Positions 9,563-19,875 of a stretch of 64,000 nucleotides of DNA are shown piece by piece; position 1 is the stretch's first letter; each line of letters begins with the position of its first letter. The position numbers and the translations under genes are program-made. This DNA is from Bacteroides zoogleoformans (GTDB lineage Bacteria > Bacteroidota > Bacteroidia > Bacteroidales > Bacteroidaceae), in NCBI RefSeq assembly GCF_002998435.1, contig NZ_CP027231.1:3079001-3143000 (forward strand), written 5' to 3'. The notes beneath the pieces are model-generated. The model did not search any database. It saw nothing but the letters and a program-made list of their open reading frames with translations, and was not told the DNA's origin.

Positions 9563-12500
9563 ATGAGTATGGGAAAGAGACTGAAAGAATGTAGCATCTT
9601 ATTATTGCTGCTCACGTTGGGATTGTCTACATTGCATGCGCAGACTTATGATGAACTATGGAAAAGCGTGAAACAGGCACAGGAGAAGAGCCTGCCGAAA
9701 ACTGTGATAAAGTTGACCGACCGCATCTATCGGAAAGGCTTGCAGGAACAAAACGCTCCCCAGATGCTGAAGGCGTATGTCTGTAGGGAAAAGTATCAAG
9801 AGGAACTGACTCCGGACAGCTTGTATGCCAACCTGAAGCATATGGAGCAGTGGGTGCGGACGGAAAAGAACCCGGTGAACAAGTCCATACTGCATTCGTT
9901 ACTTGCGTATGAGTACGCCGGCCTGATGAGGAACAACCGATATGCTTTGCGAAACAGGACGTTGCTGGAGGAGGCGGTTCCCGACGATGTGCGTGAGTGG
10001 AGCACGACTCAGTTTTTGAATAAAATAGATGAACATGCCATCGCCTCTTTGCAAGATCCTATCCGTTTGCTGGAAGTCTCGGCAGATGCATATACACCCT
10101 TTATTATACAAGAAGACGGCAGTCGCTTCTATCGGCACGACCTCTATCATTTGCTTTCGAACCGTGCCGTATCGGTCTATGAGGACTGGAGTGGTTTCGA
10201 TGTGGACAGCTTGATGCAGGCACGCATCCATGCCGTGTATGGAGATATGATAAACACCTACCGTCATCGGGCAGGTATGGAAGATGCCGTGCTGCTTTGC
10301 TCGTTGGATTATTGGGAGCAGCAGGTATCCGGCGCCCTGTCTCGCCAAGAGATGGACGGCTCGCAACCGCAGGAAGAGCGGGTAAAAAGACATATTCAAG
10401 CATTGGATGAATTGATTCGAGAGTTTGGTTATCGCGAAGTCTGTGCAGAGGCTTATATAAAAAAAGCGGCTTATCTGCGCATCGGCGAAAACGGACGCAG
10501 CGTGGCGGAGGCTCTGAAGGTCTGCGATGAGGGACTGAAACGTTATCCGTCCTACAAGCGCATCAACGAGTTGAAGAATATTCGGGAAGGTATATTGCAG
10601 CCGGCATTGGGCGTAGCTCTTCCGGAAAGCGTTTATCCCGGTGAAACAGTGAAGGCGAATGTCAACTACCGCAATCTGAAAGGGTTTACCTTGAATGTGT
10701 ATGCTACTGCTTTTCCGGAAGTGCCTCGAATGGAGTACGACATGAAAATAAACACCTATATCAAGCAGGCGCGCAAACATTCTTCTACCCATTTTGATTT
10801 GCAGCCGTTACCCAAGACGAATAAACTGCCCGAAGATGTGCCTTATCTGGCTTCGGATACGCTGTTCTCCGTTACGATGCCGCAAGAAACCGGAGTGTAT
10901 ATTGTTCAGTTGGTGCCCGATGCCGATAATATAGAGGCGGAAGAGTGGTTCATGGTGGCTACCCGTTTCAAAGTACTGACACTTTCATTGGGAGACGGTC
11001 GTACGGAAATCGCCACACTGGATGCTTCTACCGGGCACCCGATTGGCGGAACGAAAGTAAGCTTCTATGATTCGCACTACGAGGAAGGTCGCAAGCTGCT
11101 GAAAGAGCTGGTGACCGGTGCCGACGGAAAAGGTATACTTTCTTGGCAAGAGGCGATAGGAAGCTATGTGGCGCGCAAGGGAAACGACAGGGCGATGAGA
11201 CCGCAGACCATCTACCTGTATCGGCCAAGCAGGGGACTATCCAATGAGAAAAAGGAGCGAATAACTTTACTCACCGACCGTTCTATTTATCGTCCCGGGC
11301 AAAGCGTTTACGTCAAAGGGGTGGTCTATGAACAAGATGATGACAGCCTTTGTGCCCGAGTATTGGAGGGTAGAGAGTATGAATTGGTGTTGCTTGATGT
11401 GAACCGGAAAGAGCTTGCTTCCCGAAAGCTGCGTACAAATGATTTCGGCTCTTTCACCACGGAGTTCGTGCTTCCCGCAGCTTGTCTGAATGGCCTGTTC
11501 AGTGTACAAGTCCGCTCTCTCCATTCTTCGGTCTCTTTCAGGGTGGAAGAGTATAAACGGCCCACGTTAGAGATTACCGTTAATCCGGTGGCCGAAGCCT
11601 ACCGGTATGGAAAAACGGTACGGCTGACGGGAAACGTGAAGGCGTTTAACGGCATGACAGTGCAGAATGTGCCGTTGGCTTATAGGGTGACTCGTAACTT
11701 ATGGGGGCCGAGACGTCCGGAGGAAAAGCTGTTGGCAGACACCATCATGCTGAGTGCCGATGGTGATTTTTCCATACCTCTGGTCTTGGAAGCTCCTTCC
11801 GGTCGTCGTGACCTGTATGGTAATCATTCCAATTACCATGTAGAAGTGACCGTGACGGACGAAGCCGGTGAAACGCAGACCGCCGGATATCATTTCGAGG
11901 TAGCTTCTGAAGCCTATCTGTTTCATGTCAGTCTGCCTGAATATATATGTAAGGAAGACAGCCTGCATTTCACGTTTAGTGTGAATAACCACAACAATGT
12001 GCCTTTGGATGTGAAAGGAACTTATCGTCTTTATTCCCTCAATCCGGTAAATGGAAAGCTCACGGCCGAACGTCCTGTGATGGAAGGTGGGTTTATGGCC
12101 AACCGACTTCAGGATTTTTCGCGGTGGAGCAGCCTTCCTTCGGGTCATTATAGTTTGGAACTTTCTGTCTGCGACAGTTTGGATGGCGGAGAACATTGCG
12201 AAGAATCTTCTAAATACCGTGTCGCGTTGTTTTCAAAAAGAGATACACGTCCGATTGAGGCGACCCCGCTTTTCTATCATAAGGAAAATCCGGAGTTCGA
12301 TGCGCAACATCCGGCAGCCTTTCTTCTGGGAACCTCATGCCGGGATGCCTATGTGCTGATGGATGTATTCTGTGAGGACAAGCGTATCGATAGCAAGGTC
12401 TTGCAACTGAACGATACCATTGTACGTATGGAATATCCCTATGAAGCACGCTATGGCGAGGGCGTCACTTTGCTGTTCAATCTTGTAAAGAACGGTGAGA

Positions 12501-15379
12501 TGTATAGTCGGCAGATTTATTTGAGTAAACGTCAACCCGCACAAAAGCTCGATATGAAGTGGGAAGTCTTTCGTGACCGTTTGCGTCCCGGTCAAGAGGA
12601 GGAGTGGAAGTTGGTTGTAAAGACCCCTCAAGGCATGCCCGCTGTTGCCGAGATGTTGGCAATGATGTATGACGCCTCGTTGGATAAAATTTATAAGCGC
12701 AACCAATTGTTAGAGGTCTATTATTCGAGTAAACTTCGTATGGCTCATCGCAGAACGAGTAATCATGAAACCCTCCGTTTATCTATTCATTTTCCGATGA
12801 AAAGCCTCTCTGTTCCGGTATGGATGTTCGACCGTTTCTTTATTCCTGATGTAGGGATGAGATATGGATATCTCAGAAGTGGGCCTGCCGGTAGCGTACA
12901 GATGAAGACAATGAGCAGTAGGGCTTTGTTCCAAGAAGAGGTTTCCGAACCTGTAAGTTTGGTGTATGCCGAAATGGGAAATCAGAATATGGAGGATGTT
13001 TCCTCCGAAGAAGAGAAGGCTGAGGAGAATGAAGGACAAACTCTGCAACCTGTTGCCGACCTTCGCACCAACTTTGCCGAAACAGCCTTCTTCTATCCCC
13101 AACTGCGCACCAACGAACAAGGCGAAATAGCTTTCTCTTTCACCATGCCGCAGAGTCTTACGCGCTGGAACTTCCGTGGTTACTCTCATACCAAAGACAT
13201 GATGACCGGGATGATGGAGGCTGCGGCCGTCACAGCCAAAGAGTTTATGCTGACGCCGAATATGCCCCGCTTTGTTCGTGTGGGCGATAAGACAAAGATT
13301 GCCGCTTCCATTGCCAATCTCACAGGACAGAAGGTGCAGGGAACGGCTACGCTGACTCTTTTTGAACCGATGACCGAGAAAATCATCGCTGTGCAGCGTC
13401 GTGATTTTGCCGTAGAGGCAGGAAGAACCGTTGCAGTGGATTATCTTGTTGAGGCTACTGAACGCTATGACCTGCTCGGAGTACGCCTCGTTGCCGATGG
13501 AGGTTCTTTCAGCGACGGTGAGCAACATCTGTTGCCGGTATTGACTAATAAGGTATATCTCACGGAAACGCTTGCTCTGCCCGTTCGGGGTGAAGAGACC
13601 CGTACTTTTTCGTTGGACAGCCTTTTTAACCGTAACAATCCTACCGCCGTCAATCGCCGTCTGACGATAGAGTTTACAGGCAATCCGGCATGGTATGCCG
13701 TGCAGGCTTTGCCGGTATTGAGTGCGCCTACCCATGACAATGCCATTTCTTGGGCCACAGCCTATTATGCCAACAGTCTGGCCGGGTTCATAGCCAACAG
13801 TCAGCCTCGTATCAAAGCGGTGTTCGAGAAATGGAGGTTGGCAGGCGAAACCAAAGAGACTTTCTTGAGCAAGCTGGAGAAAAATCAGGATGTGAAAAAC
13901 ATCTTGCTCAGCGAATCTCCGTGGTTGACGGAAGCTGCTACCGAAAGTGAACGGCAGGCACGCATCGCTACCCTGTTCGATATAAATCAGCTGAACAACC
14001 GCAACTCTTCGGCATTTGTCAAGTTGAAAGAGTTACAAAGACAAGACGGTGGCTGGAGTTGGTGTAAGGGGATGGAAACCAGCAGATACGTGACCACCTA
14101 TATCACCGGATTGCTTGTTCGTCTTCCTTTACTGACGAAGAACAGTTTGCCCTCCGAGGTTATCGCCATGAAGAAGCAAGCGTTCATCTATCTGCATAAG
14201 CAGGCCTTGGAAGAATATCGTGATATTCGCAGGTCAGAGAAAAAGGGGGCGAAAATTACCGTCAACTCGGAAGCTGCAATGAATTACCTGTATCTGATAG
14301 CTCTCAGCGGCGAGAAAGTTCCTGCGGAAAATCAGACGGCCTATCGTTACTTCCTTTCCAAGGTGGGGGCCAATCTTGCCAACGGAACAATGGTATGCAA
14401 GGCGCAGTCCGCCATTATCCTGAATGCGGCAGGGCGCACGACCGAAGCGGGAGAATTCATCGCGTCGTTGAAAGAGCATCTGGTGCAGACCGACGAGAAA
14501 GGGGCGCACTTCGCATTCTATGAGCACACTTACGGTTGGGGCATGCTGCCTGTCTCTGCCCATGTGGACGCGATGGAAGCATTGGATAGGATAGGAGGAA
14601 ACGGCGCTTTGGTGGAAGAAATGAAGTTATGGTTGTTGAAGCAGAAGCAGACCACTGCGTGGAACTCGCCGGTAGCTACCGCCGATGCTGTCTATGCTTT
14701 GCTTTGTCGGGGGCACAATTTGCTGGAGAACCGTGGCGATGTGCGCATCACTTTGGGCGATGAAGTGCTCGAAACATGGTCGCCCGCAAAGACCACAGTT
14801 CCCGATTTAGGTTATGTCAAACAGACATATACGCAGGGAAGTCCGGCCTTGAAGGCGAAGGCCGTTACCGTGGAAAAACGGGATGCGGGGATTGCTTGGG
14901 GAGCTGCTTATGCCCAATATCTTTCGCCCATGTCCGATGTGAAACAGCATGGGGGCGAGTTGAGCGTAGAGAAAAAACTGTATGTAGAGCGTGTGGCTGC
15001 TGATGGTACCAAATCTCTGCAACCGGTGACAAAGACCACTCATCTTTCAGTAGGCGATAAAATAGTGTCGCGTTTGATTATTCGTCTGGACCGTGCTATG
15101 GACTTCGTTCATTTGAAAGATAGCCGTGGTGCCTGCTTCGAGCCGATAGGAGCACTTTCAGGCTATCGTTGGGGAAATGGCTTCGGATACTATGTAGAAG
15201 TAGAAGATGCCGCAACCAATTTCTTCTTCGACCGATTGGGCAAAGGAGTATATGTGTTGGAGCATAGTTACCGAATCGCCCGTGGTGGAACGTACGAGAC
15301 TGGATTGGCCACTATGCAGTGCCTTTATGCACCGGAATATGCTTCGCATTCAACGGGTGGAATAATAGGGGTAGAGTAG
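9563..15379 (+). CDS. Giant alpha-2-macroglobulin-like protein lacking the thioester motif
   Basis: A secreted protein of about 1938 residues. Of the possible starts I chose the ATG at 9563 (MSMGKRLKE), which places the hydrophobic core CSILLLLLTLGLSTLHAQ as a signal peptide cleaved after the Ala of HAQ; no lipobox Cys is present. It has an N-terminal helical region, then macroglobulin domains including MG2 (DRSIYRPGQSVYVKGVV, near residue 573). The A2M domain follows (TAFFYPQLRTNEQGEIAFSF, TRWNFRGYSHTKDMMTG), then an alpha-toroid thioester-type domain (QDGGWSWCKGM, near residue 1494). Where thioester proteins have GCxEQ this one reads APTHDNAISWA (near residue 1386), so covalent trapping is not expected. 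Bacterial relatives are thought to inhibit proteases or guard the envelope; the role here is inferred. A DUF1573 gene follows after 67 bp. Confidence 0.88.
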   Translation: MSMGKRLKECSILLLLLTLGLSTLHAQTYDELWKSVKQAQEKSLPKTVIKLTDRIYRKGLQEQNAPQMLKAYVCREKYQEELTPDSLYANLKHMEQWVRTEKNPVNKSILHSLLAYEYAGLMRNNRYALRNRTLLEEAVPDDVREWSTTQFLNKIDEHAIASLQDPIRLLEVSADAYTPFIIQEDGSRFYRHDLYHLLSNRAVSVYEDWSGFDVDSLMQARIHAVYGDMINTYRHRAGMEDAVLLCSLDYWEQQVSGALSRQEMDGSQPQEERVKRHIQALDELIREFGYREVCAEAYIKKAAYLRIGENGRSVAEALKVCDEGLKRYPSYKRINELKNIREGILQPALGVALPESVYPGETVKANVNYRNLKGFTLNVYATAFPEVPRMEYDMKINTYIKQARKHSSTHFDLQPLPKTNKLPEDVPYLASDTLFSVTMPQETGVYIVQLVPDADNIEAEEWFMVATRFKVLTLSLGDGRTEIATLDASTGHPIGGTKVSFYDSHYEEGRKLLKELVTGADGKGILSWQEAIGSYVARKGNDRAMRPQTIYLYRPSRGLSNEKKERITLLTDRSIYRPGQSVYVKGVVYEQDDDSLCARVLEGREYELVLLDVNRKELASRKLRTNDFGSFTTEFVLPAACLNGLFSVQVRSLHSSVSFRVEEYKRPTLEITVNPVAEAYRYGKTVRLTGNVKAFNGMTVQNVPLAYRVTRNLWGPRRPEEKLLADTIMLSADGDFSIPLVLEAPSGRRDLYGNHSNYHVEVTVTDEAGETQTAGYHFEVASEAYLFHVSLPEYICKEDSLHFTFSVNNHNNVPLDVKGTYRLYSLNPVNGKLTAERPVMEGGFMANRLQDFSRWSSLPSGHYSLELSVCDSLDGGEHCEESSKYRVALFSKRDTRPIEATPLFYHKENPEFDAQHPAAFLLGTSCRDAYVLMDVFCEDKRIDSKVLQLNDTIVRMEYPYEARYGEGVTLLFNLVKNGEMYSRQIYLSKRQPAQKLDMKWEVFRDRLRPGQEEEWKLVVKTPQGMPAVAEMLAMMYDASLDKIYKRNQLLEVYYSSKLRMAHRRTSNHETLRLSIHFPMKSLSVPVWMFDRFFIPDVGMRYGYLRSGPAGSVQMKTMSSRALFQEEVSEPVSLVYAEMGNQNMEDVSSEEEKAEENEGQTLQPVADLRTNFAETAFFYPQLRTNEQGEIAFSFTMPQSLTRWNFRGYSHTKDMMTGMMEAAAVTAKEFMLTPNMPRFVRVGDKTKIAASIANLTGQKVQGTATLTLFEPMTEKIIAVQRRDFAVEAGRTVAVDYLVEATERYDLLGVRLVADGGSFSDGEQHLLPVLTNKVYLTETLALPVRGEETRTFSLDSLFNRNNPTAVNRRLTIEFTGNPAWYAVQALPVLSAPTHDNAISWATAYYANSLAGFIANSQPRIKAVFEKWRLAGETKETFLSKLEKNQDVKNILLSESPWLTEAATESERQARIATLFDINQLNNRNSSAFVKLKELQRQDGGWSWCKGMETSRYVTTYITGLLVRLPLLTKNSLPSEVIAMKKQAFIYLHKQALEEYRDIRRSEKKGAKITVNSEAAMNYLYLIALSGEKVPAENQTAYRYFLSKVGANLANGTMVCKAQSAIILNAAGRTTEAGEFIASLKEHLVQTDEKGAHFAFYEHTYGWGMLPVSAHVDAMEALDRIGGNGALVEEMKLWLLKQKQTTAWNSPVATADAVYALLCRGHNLLENRGDVRITLGDEVLETWSPAKTTVPDLGYVKQTYTQGSPALKAKAVTVEKRDAGIAWGAAYAQYLSPMSDVKQHGGELSVEKKLYVERVAADGTKSLQPVTKTTHLSVGDKIVSRLIIRLDRAMDFVHLKDSRGACFEPIGALSGYRWGNGFGYYVEVEDAATNFFFDRLGKGVYVLEHSYRIARGGTYETGLATMQCLYAPEYASHSTGGIIGVE

Positions 15380-15388
15380 GAATGAAAG

Positions 15389-15420
15389 TTTGTCATTCTC
15401 ATTGAAAACACTTATTTTTG
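15389..15420 (+). promoter_or_regulatory. Bacteroidota-type promoter for the DUF1573 gene
   Basis: TTTG at 15389-15392, 20 nt, then TATTTTTG at 15413-15420. This matches the TTTG-N19-21-TAnnTTTG consensus exactly. The expected transcription start is near 15427, about 20 nt before the chosen ATG at 15447. It suggests the downstream genes can be transcribed separately from the macroglobulin-like gene. Confidence 0.7.
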
Positions 15421-15446
15421 TTGCTAATAATGAAGAAACAATATCA

Positions 15447-16514
15447 ATGAAACGTATCTTAACCGCCTTATATATGATTGTTGTCGTGGCATCGACGGCC
15501 GTGGCTCAACCCCGTTTCACCTCTAATACCGAGATGTATAGCTTCGGTCAGATAGAGTGGAAACATCCTGTGACGGTACAATATACGATAACCAATACAG
15601 GGGATGTCCCGCTGGTGCTTACAGAGGTAGAGCCTGATTGTGCCTGTTCTGTGGCGCAGTGGACACAGGCACCCATTGCTCCCGGAGAAAAAGGGACGGT
15701 CAACGTTACTTTCGATGCCAAGGCTTTGGGGCATTTTCAGAAGTCGGTGGCAATCTATAGCAACGCACAGCCCAATGTAGCTTATCTGCATTTCAGCGGT
15801 GAGGTGGTGCGGGAAGTCAAGGATTTCACCAAGAGCCATCCGTACCTCATCGGCCAGATACGCATTGACAGGAATATGCTCGACTTTCCCGACATTCAAT
15901 ATGGCGAGCATCCGGTGCTCCATATCGGTGTGGTCAATCTTTCCGACCGGCCCTATGAACCGGTGTTGATGCACCTGCCTACTTATTTACAGATGAAGGC
16001 AGAGCCCGGCGTGCTGCAAAAGGGAGAAAAAGGCACCATCACCCTTACATTGAACTCGGAGAGGCTGACTGACTTCGGATTGACTCAGACCTCTGTTTAT
16101 CTTTCCCGTTTCTCGGGCGACAAAGTGGGTGATGAGAATGAGATTCCTGTTTCAGTCATTATTCTACCGGATTTCTCGGGAATGACGGAGACTGAAAAAA
16201 CAAATGCCCCGGCTATGCGACTTTCTACGAAAAATATAGACCTGAGTACGGCATTAGCAAGGAAGTCGAAAGCATGGCAAGACATCACCATTACCAATGC
16301 CGGGCATTCTCCTTTGCAAATCAACAAGCTTCAGGTGTTTCATCCTGCGGTAGGGGCCGGTTTGAAGAAAAGCGTACTGCAACCGGGCGAGACTACCCGT
16401 CTGCGGGTAACGGTAGAGAAGAAAAATATCGGGAAAAAAAGGCGTCACTTGCGCTTGCTGATGATAACAAACGATCCGGTACAGCCCAAAGTGGAAATCA
16501 ATATTGAGAGGTAG
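15447..16514 (+). CDS. DUF1573 (ASH/HYDIN-like) exported protein
   Basis: A protein of about 355 residues; the ATG at 15447 gives the signal peptide MKRILTALYMIVVVASTAVAQ. The first mature domain is a canonical DUF1573 repeat: FTSNTEMYSFGQIEW, then YTITNTGDVPLVLTEVEPDC, then PIAPGEKGTVNVTFDA and YLHFSGEV. A central related Ig-like domain and a third at the C-terminus (ITITNAGHSPLQINKLQV, PGETTRLRVTV) follow. These are immunoglobulin-like folds used as spacers or ligand binders in Bacteroidota periplasmic proteins, with no catalytic residues. It sits between the macroglobulin-like gene and meaB in the same orientation, 35 bp from meaB. Function unknown. Confidence 0.88.
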   Translation: MKRILTALYMIVVVASTAVAQPRFTSNTEMYSFGQIEWKHPVTVQYTITNTGDVPLVLTEVEPDCACSVAQWTQAPIAPGEKGTVNVTFDAKALGHFQKSVAIYSNAQPNVAYLHFSGEVVREVKDFTKSHPYLIGQIRIDRNMLDFPDIQYGEHPVLHIGVVNLSDRPYEPVLMHLPTYLQMKAEPGVLQKGEKGTITLTLNSERLTDFGLTQTSVYLSRFSGDKVGDENEIPVSVIILPDFSGMTETEKTNAPAMRLSTKNIDLSTALARKSKAWQDITITNAGHSPLQINKLQVFHPAVGAGLKKSVLQPGETTRLRVTVEKKNIGKKRRHLRLLMITNDPVQPKVEINIER

Positions 16515-16548
16515 CGGGCAATCATTCACATTAATACATTGTAGTTAT

Positions 16549-17652
16549 ATGGAGCATCCTGAAAATAATGAAGCATACAAAGGCTTGGTGGTCAATGCAG
16601 GCATTGAGCAACCGTCGTCTGTCAATCCTTATTTGAAGAACCGTCCGAAACGAAAAAGACGGAAACTGTCCGTGGCGGATTTTGTGGAAGGCATTGTGAA
16701 AGGTGATGTTACGATACTCAGCCAGGCGGTGACACTGGTAGAGAGCGTGAAGCCGGAGCATCAGGCTGTGGCGCAGGAAGTGATAGAAAAGTGTTTGCCT
16801 TATGCGGGCAACTCCATCCGTATAGGTATCAGTGGCGTGCCGGGGGCAGGTAAAAGTACGTCTATTGATGTATTTGGGGGGCATGTATTGGAAAAGTATG
16901 GCGGAAAGCTGGCTGTGTTGGCCATCGACCCCAGCAGCGAACGGAGCAAAGGGAGTATTCTTGGCGACAAGACACGCATGGAGCAACTCTCTGTTCATCC
17001 GGATTCCTTTATCCGTCCCAGCCCGTCGGCAGGTTCGTTGGGCGGCGTAGCGCGCAAGACGCGTGAGACGATTGTACTTTGCGAAGCGGCCGGTTTCGAT
17101 AAGATTTTTGTAGAGACGGTGGGGGTGGGGCAAAGCGAGACGGCTGTACACTCCATGGTCGATTTCTTCCTGCTCATTCAGTTGGCCGGTACGGGTGATG
17201 AATTGCAGGGCATCAAGCGCGGCATCATGGAAATGGCCGACGGCATTGTCATCAATAAGGCCGATGGAGATAATCTGGAACGGGCCAAACTGGCTGCCAC
17301 ACAATTTCGCAATGCATTGCATCTCTTTCCTGCCCCGGAGAGTGGCTGGAAGCCTCAAGTACTGACTTATTCAGGCTTTTATAACCTCGGTGTGAAGGAA
17401 GTGTGGAACATGGTTTACAAGTACATTGACTTTGTGAAAGACAATGGCTATTTTGAGTATCGCCGCAATGAGCAGAGCAAGTATTGGATGTACGAGACCA
17501 TCAACGAACAGTTGCGCGACAGCTTCTACCACAATCAGCAGATTCAAACGATGCTGGAAGAGAAAGAAAGGCAGGTGTTGCAAGGAAACCTGACTTCGTT
17601 TGTGGCAGCCAAGAATCTGCTGGATACATATTTTGCCGGCTTGAAGAGTTGA
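16549..17652 (+). CDS. meaB: Methylmalonyl-CoA mutase-associated GTPase MeaB (ArgK family)
   Basis: A G3E-family P-loop GTPase of 367 residues that loads and protects the adenosylcobalamin cofactor of methylmalonyl-CoA mutase, part of propionate production. The start ATG at 16549 was preferred over a 15-residue longer frame that overlaps the upstream gene. Walker A is GVPGAGKS (residues 96-103); then come AIDPSSERSKGSILGDKTRM with the switch residues, VETVGVGQSE, and the base-recognition segment VINKADGD. The C-terminal dimerisation arm has the usual YWMYETINEQLRDSFY. The mutase genes are not in this window, which is common in Bacteroides. The gene ends just before a strong intrinsic terminator. 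Confidence 0.95.
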   Translation: MEHPENNEAYKGLVVNAGIEQPSSVNPYLKNRPKRKRRKLSVADFVEGIVKGDVTILSQAVTLVESVKPEHQAVAQEVIEKCLPYAGNSIRIGISGVPGAGKSTSIDVFGGHVLEKYGGKLAVLAIDPSSERSKGSILGDKTRMEQLSVHPDSFIRPSPSAGSLGGVARKTRETIVLCEAAGFDKIFVETVGVGQSETAVHSMVDFFLLIQLAGTGDELQGIKRGIMEMADGIVINKADGDNLERAKLAATQFRNALHLFPAPESGWKPQVLTYSGFYNLGVKEVWNMVYKYIDFVKDNGYFEYRRNEQSKYWMYETINEQLRDSFYHNQQIQTMLEEKERQVLQGNLTSFVAAKNLLDTYFAGLKS

Positions 17653-17717
17653 AAGACGCAGAAAAGTCAGTGCACGTTTCTCTGTCGTGACATTCATTGA
17701 TGCACATGAAACAGGAA

Positions 17718-17764
17718 GCGCGGATTATGCGACTTTGTTTGATTCGCATAATCCGCGCCTTTTT
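17718..17764 (+). terminator. Intrinsic terminator after meaB
   Basis: A perfect 15-bp stem: GCGCGGATTATGCGA at 17718-17732 pairs with 17744-17758, the loop is 17733-17743, and CTTTTTG follows. On the opposite strand no T-run follows, so it mainly stops plus-strand transcription and separates meaB from the convergent DUF4091 gene. Confidence 0.88.
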
Positions 17765-17781
17765 GTATATACGCGGGTATA

Positions 17782-19590
17782 TTATTCGTTAATTATCGCC
17801 TTGGCCTGCTTTATTACTGCGGAGGCCGGCGTTGTGCGGAGTGTGCTCTCATCGAAAAGCTTCAACGCTTTTTCTATTCTTTTCAATCCGGCACGATTGT
17901 TCGTGCGAGTATATTCCTCTTTCAGAATTCTGATTTTCTCAAAAGCCTGAATACCTGCTATCAGATGTTCAAAGCGAAGCGAGCTTCGTGCTCCCGGATA
18001 GATCAGGTAGGTATCACCTGCCGCCCAAGCGGAAAAACGACTGTCTAACAGCGGTTCTATGACCCAGCTGTTATAAGCCCATCGCAGATATCCGTCCAGT
18101 CCTTCTTTGGCCGCGTACCAGCCGAGCCATTCACTTTCTGCCGGCGGGCTGAATGTGAAAGTGTTGGGGTAAGGCTCTTCGCAACAAGTGTAGAAAGTGG
18201 TGACTTTGCCTTCGGCTTTTCGTCGCACTTTCATTTCTTCCGGATATTTCATGCGCAGAGCCACGCAATAATCATGCAAGTCGTCCGACAGTGTTTCGTG
18301 CAGTGCACCGGCCAAAGAGACTTTAAAGTCAGGATCTGCCTTGCGGATTACTTTCAGCGTCTCTTTCATTACCTCCATCGGGCGTTCATCCATGGATATG
18401 TGGGTGATTGAAAACCAACCTTTTTCCTTTAGGTGGGCAGAGAATGACTTTAGCATTGCCAACCACATCTCTTCATATGCGGGCTCACCCGGTTTGGTCT
18501 GTATCTCCCGCAAACTGTTGGTGGCTTGGTCGAAGTATTGGAAAGACAGTCGCCAAGGTACCATGGAGTAGCAGTTTATTTCTTTCGTGATGCCCAGCCC
18601 CATCATGAATTCCACCCAACGGTCGAACACGGTATAGTCGAAACTCCATGTCCCGTCGGCTTTCTTTATCCATGTCACCATTGTCTCAAAGTAATCGTAG
18701 GTCTGCCCGTTCCACGGCTTGTGCATAATTGACGTGGTAATCACTTTGCCACCGGCGTCTCTGTAAAGTTCCATGTAGGGGCGCATGTATTCCAGATGCT
18801 CGTGGCTCCAGAAGGGGACTTGGTGATAACGGGCAATGGCGAATGGGTTTTGCCAAAGATCCAGATGGAATTTCCAGTCGGAGGGTTGCGGTAATACGCG
18901 CTCCTTTACGTTGATTCTCAAATTCAGTGTACCGATTTCCCCGTTGGCTTCTTTTACGGTTACGGTTCCGTGGTATATGCCGGGAGTGGCATCTTGAGGA
19001 ACTCGGATGGACAGCCAGCCGCCTTGGGTGGTATATGGGTTGATGTCGAGCTCATGGGGCAGGTGGTCTATCGGGTCGGCCACCAATGTGGAGTCGAAAG
19101 CCGCGGCATCCGGACGGACGCCACAGCCGCCGTTGCCGTCTTTGTTCAACTCGTCCGTCATGACATAACGTACAAATCCGGATAAGATGCATTCATGTTT
19201 TATAAAATCTTTCTTGTTGCTATGGACTAAATCTCCCATGGAAATGGAAAGCCCGGCTAACGGACGGTCTGCCCAGACAACCCATTGAGCGGAGATGCGT
19301 TCACCTCTCCATGCCGTAAGTTCCAATCCTTTCTGAAGTCCGGTGATGGGTGCCGGCACTTCTTTCTTATAACGGACATGCGTATCTCCCCAACTAAGGT
19401 TTATCCCTTTTACTTTATGCCACACGGCCCGATCGGTCGGGGTGGGGTCGGGCAATTCTTTGTAAGATGATAAGGGGAAAGGAGCTTGCCCGGTAGGCTG
19501 TCCCGAAAGGGTGACACCTGATTTGTTTTGGGCAAATCCACTCGTAAAGAATACGATCTCACATAGCAATGCTAATAATATTTTTCTCAT
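17782..19590 (-). CDS. DUF4091 protein, GH123-like putative glycoside hydrolase
   Basis: A secreted protein of about 602 residues; the start at 19590 gives the signal MRKILLALLCEIVFFTSGFAQ (a start three codons earlier is equally possible). An N-terminal beta-sandwich (GERISAQWVVWADRPLAGL, QDATPGIYHGTVTVKE) precedes a TIM-barrel-like region. The barrel includes FHLDLWQNPFAIARYHQVPFW, a helix and the acidic pair in HISMDERP (Asp401-Glu402). GH123 beta-N-acetylgalactosaminidases use such an adjacent Asp-Glu pair in substrate-assisted catalysis. The C-terminal DUF4091 segment has GYLRWAYNSWV and the tail YLIYPGARSSLRFEHLIAGI. A target in host glycosphingolipids or mucin-type GalNAc is plausible from the family, not shown. 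It is a single-gene unit with no SusC/D neighbour. Confidence 0.82.
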   Translation of the reverse strand: MRKILLALLCEIVFFTSGFAQNKSGVTLSGQPTGQAPFPLSSYKELPDPTPTDRAVWHKVKGINLSWGDTHVRYKKEVPAPITGLQKGLELTAWRGERISAQWVVWADRPLAGLSISMGDLVHSNKKDFIKHECILSGFVRYVMTDELNKDGNGGCGVRPDAAAFDSTLVADPIDHLPHELDINPYTTQGGWLSIRVPQDATPGIYHGTVTVKEANGEIGTLNLRINVKERVLPQPSDWKFHLDLWQNPFAIARYHQVPFWSHEHLEYMRPYMELYRDAGGKVITTSIMHKPWNGQTYDYFETMVTWIKKADGTWSFDYTVFDRWVEFMMGLGITKEINCYSMVPWRLSFQYFDQATNSLREIQTKPGEPAYEEMWLAMLKSFSAHLKEKGWFSITHISMDERPMEVMKETLKVIRKADPDFKVSLAGALHETLSDDLHDYCVALRMKYPEEMKVRRKAEGKVTTFYTCCEEPYPNTFTFSPPAESEWLGWYAAKEGLDGYLRWAYNSWVIEPLLDSRFSAWAAGDTYLIYPGARSSLRFEHLIAGIQAFEKIRILKEEYTRTNNRAGLKRIEKALKLFDESTLRTTPASAVIKQAKAIINE

Positions 19591-19875
19591 ACTAAGCATA
19601 ATTGTGGTGTTGTTTTACATTTTTCATGTTCTCTTCTATTTAAGAATACAAAAGAACGACTATTTTTTGAAAGCAGGAAATATTTTGTATGCAGAACAAT
19701 ATCTTCTAAAGAAATCTCAAAATAATAGAGAGATGGAATTGGAACAGTTAAAACCGCAACAGGCAGTTGCTTTGCATATTCCTTTTTCCGAAGAGACGGA
19801 TTTTTTTATTCTGGCTACACTTTATTCAAGTTTTTTTACTATCTTTGCTCTTGAACTCATAATATACAAAGCACG

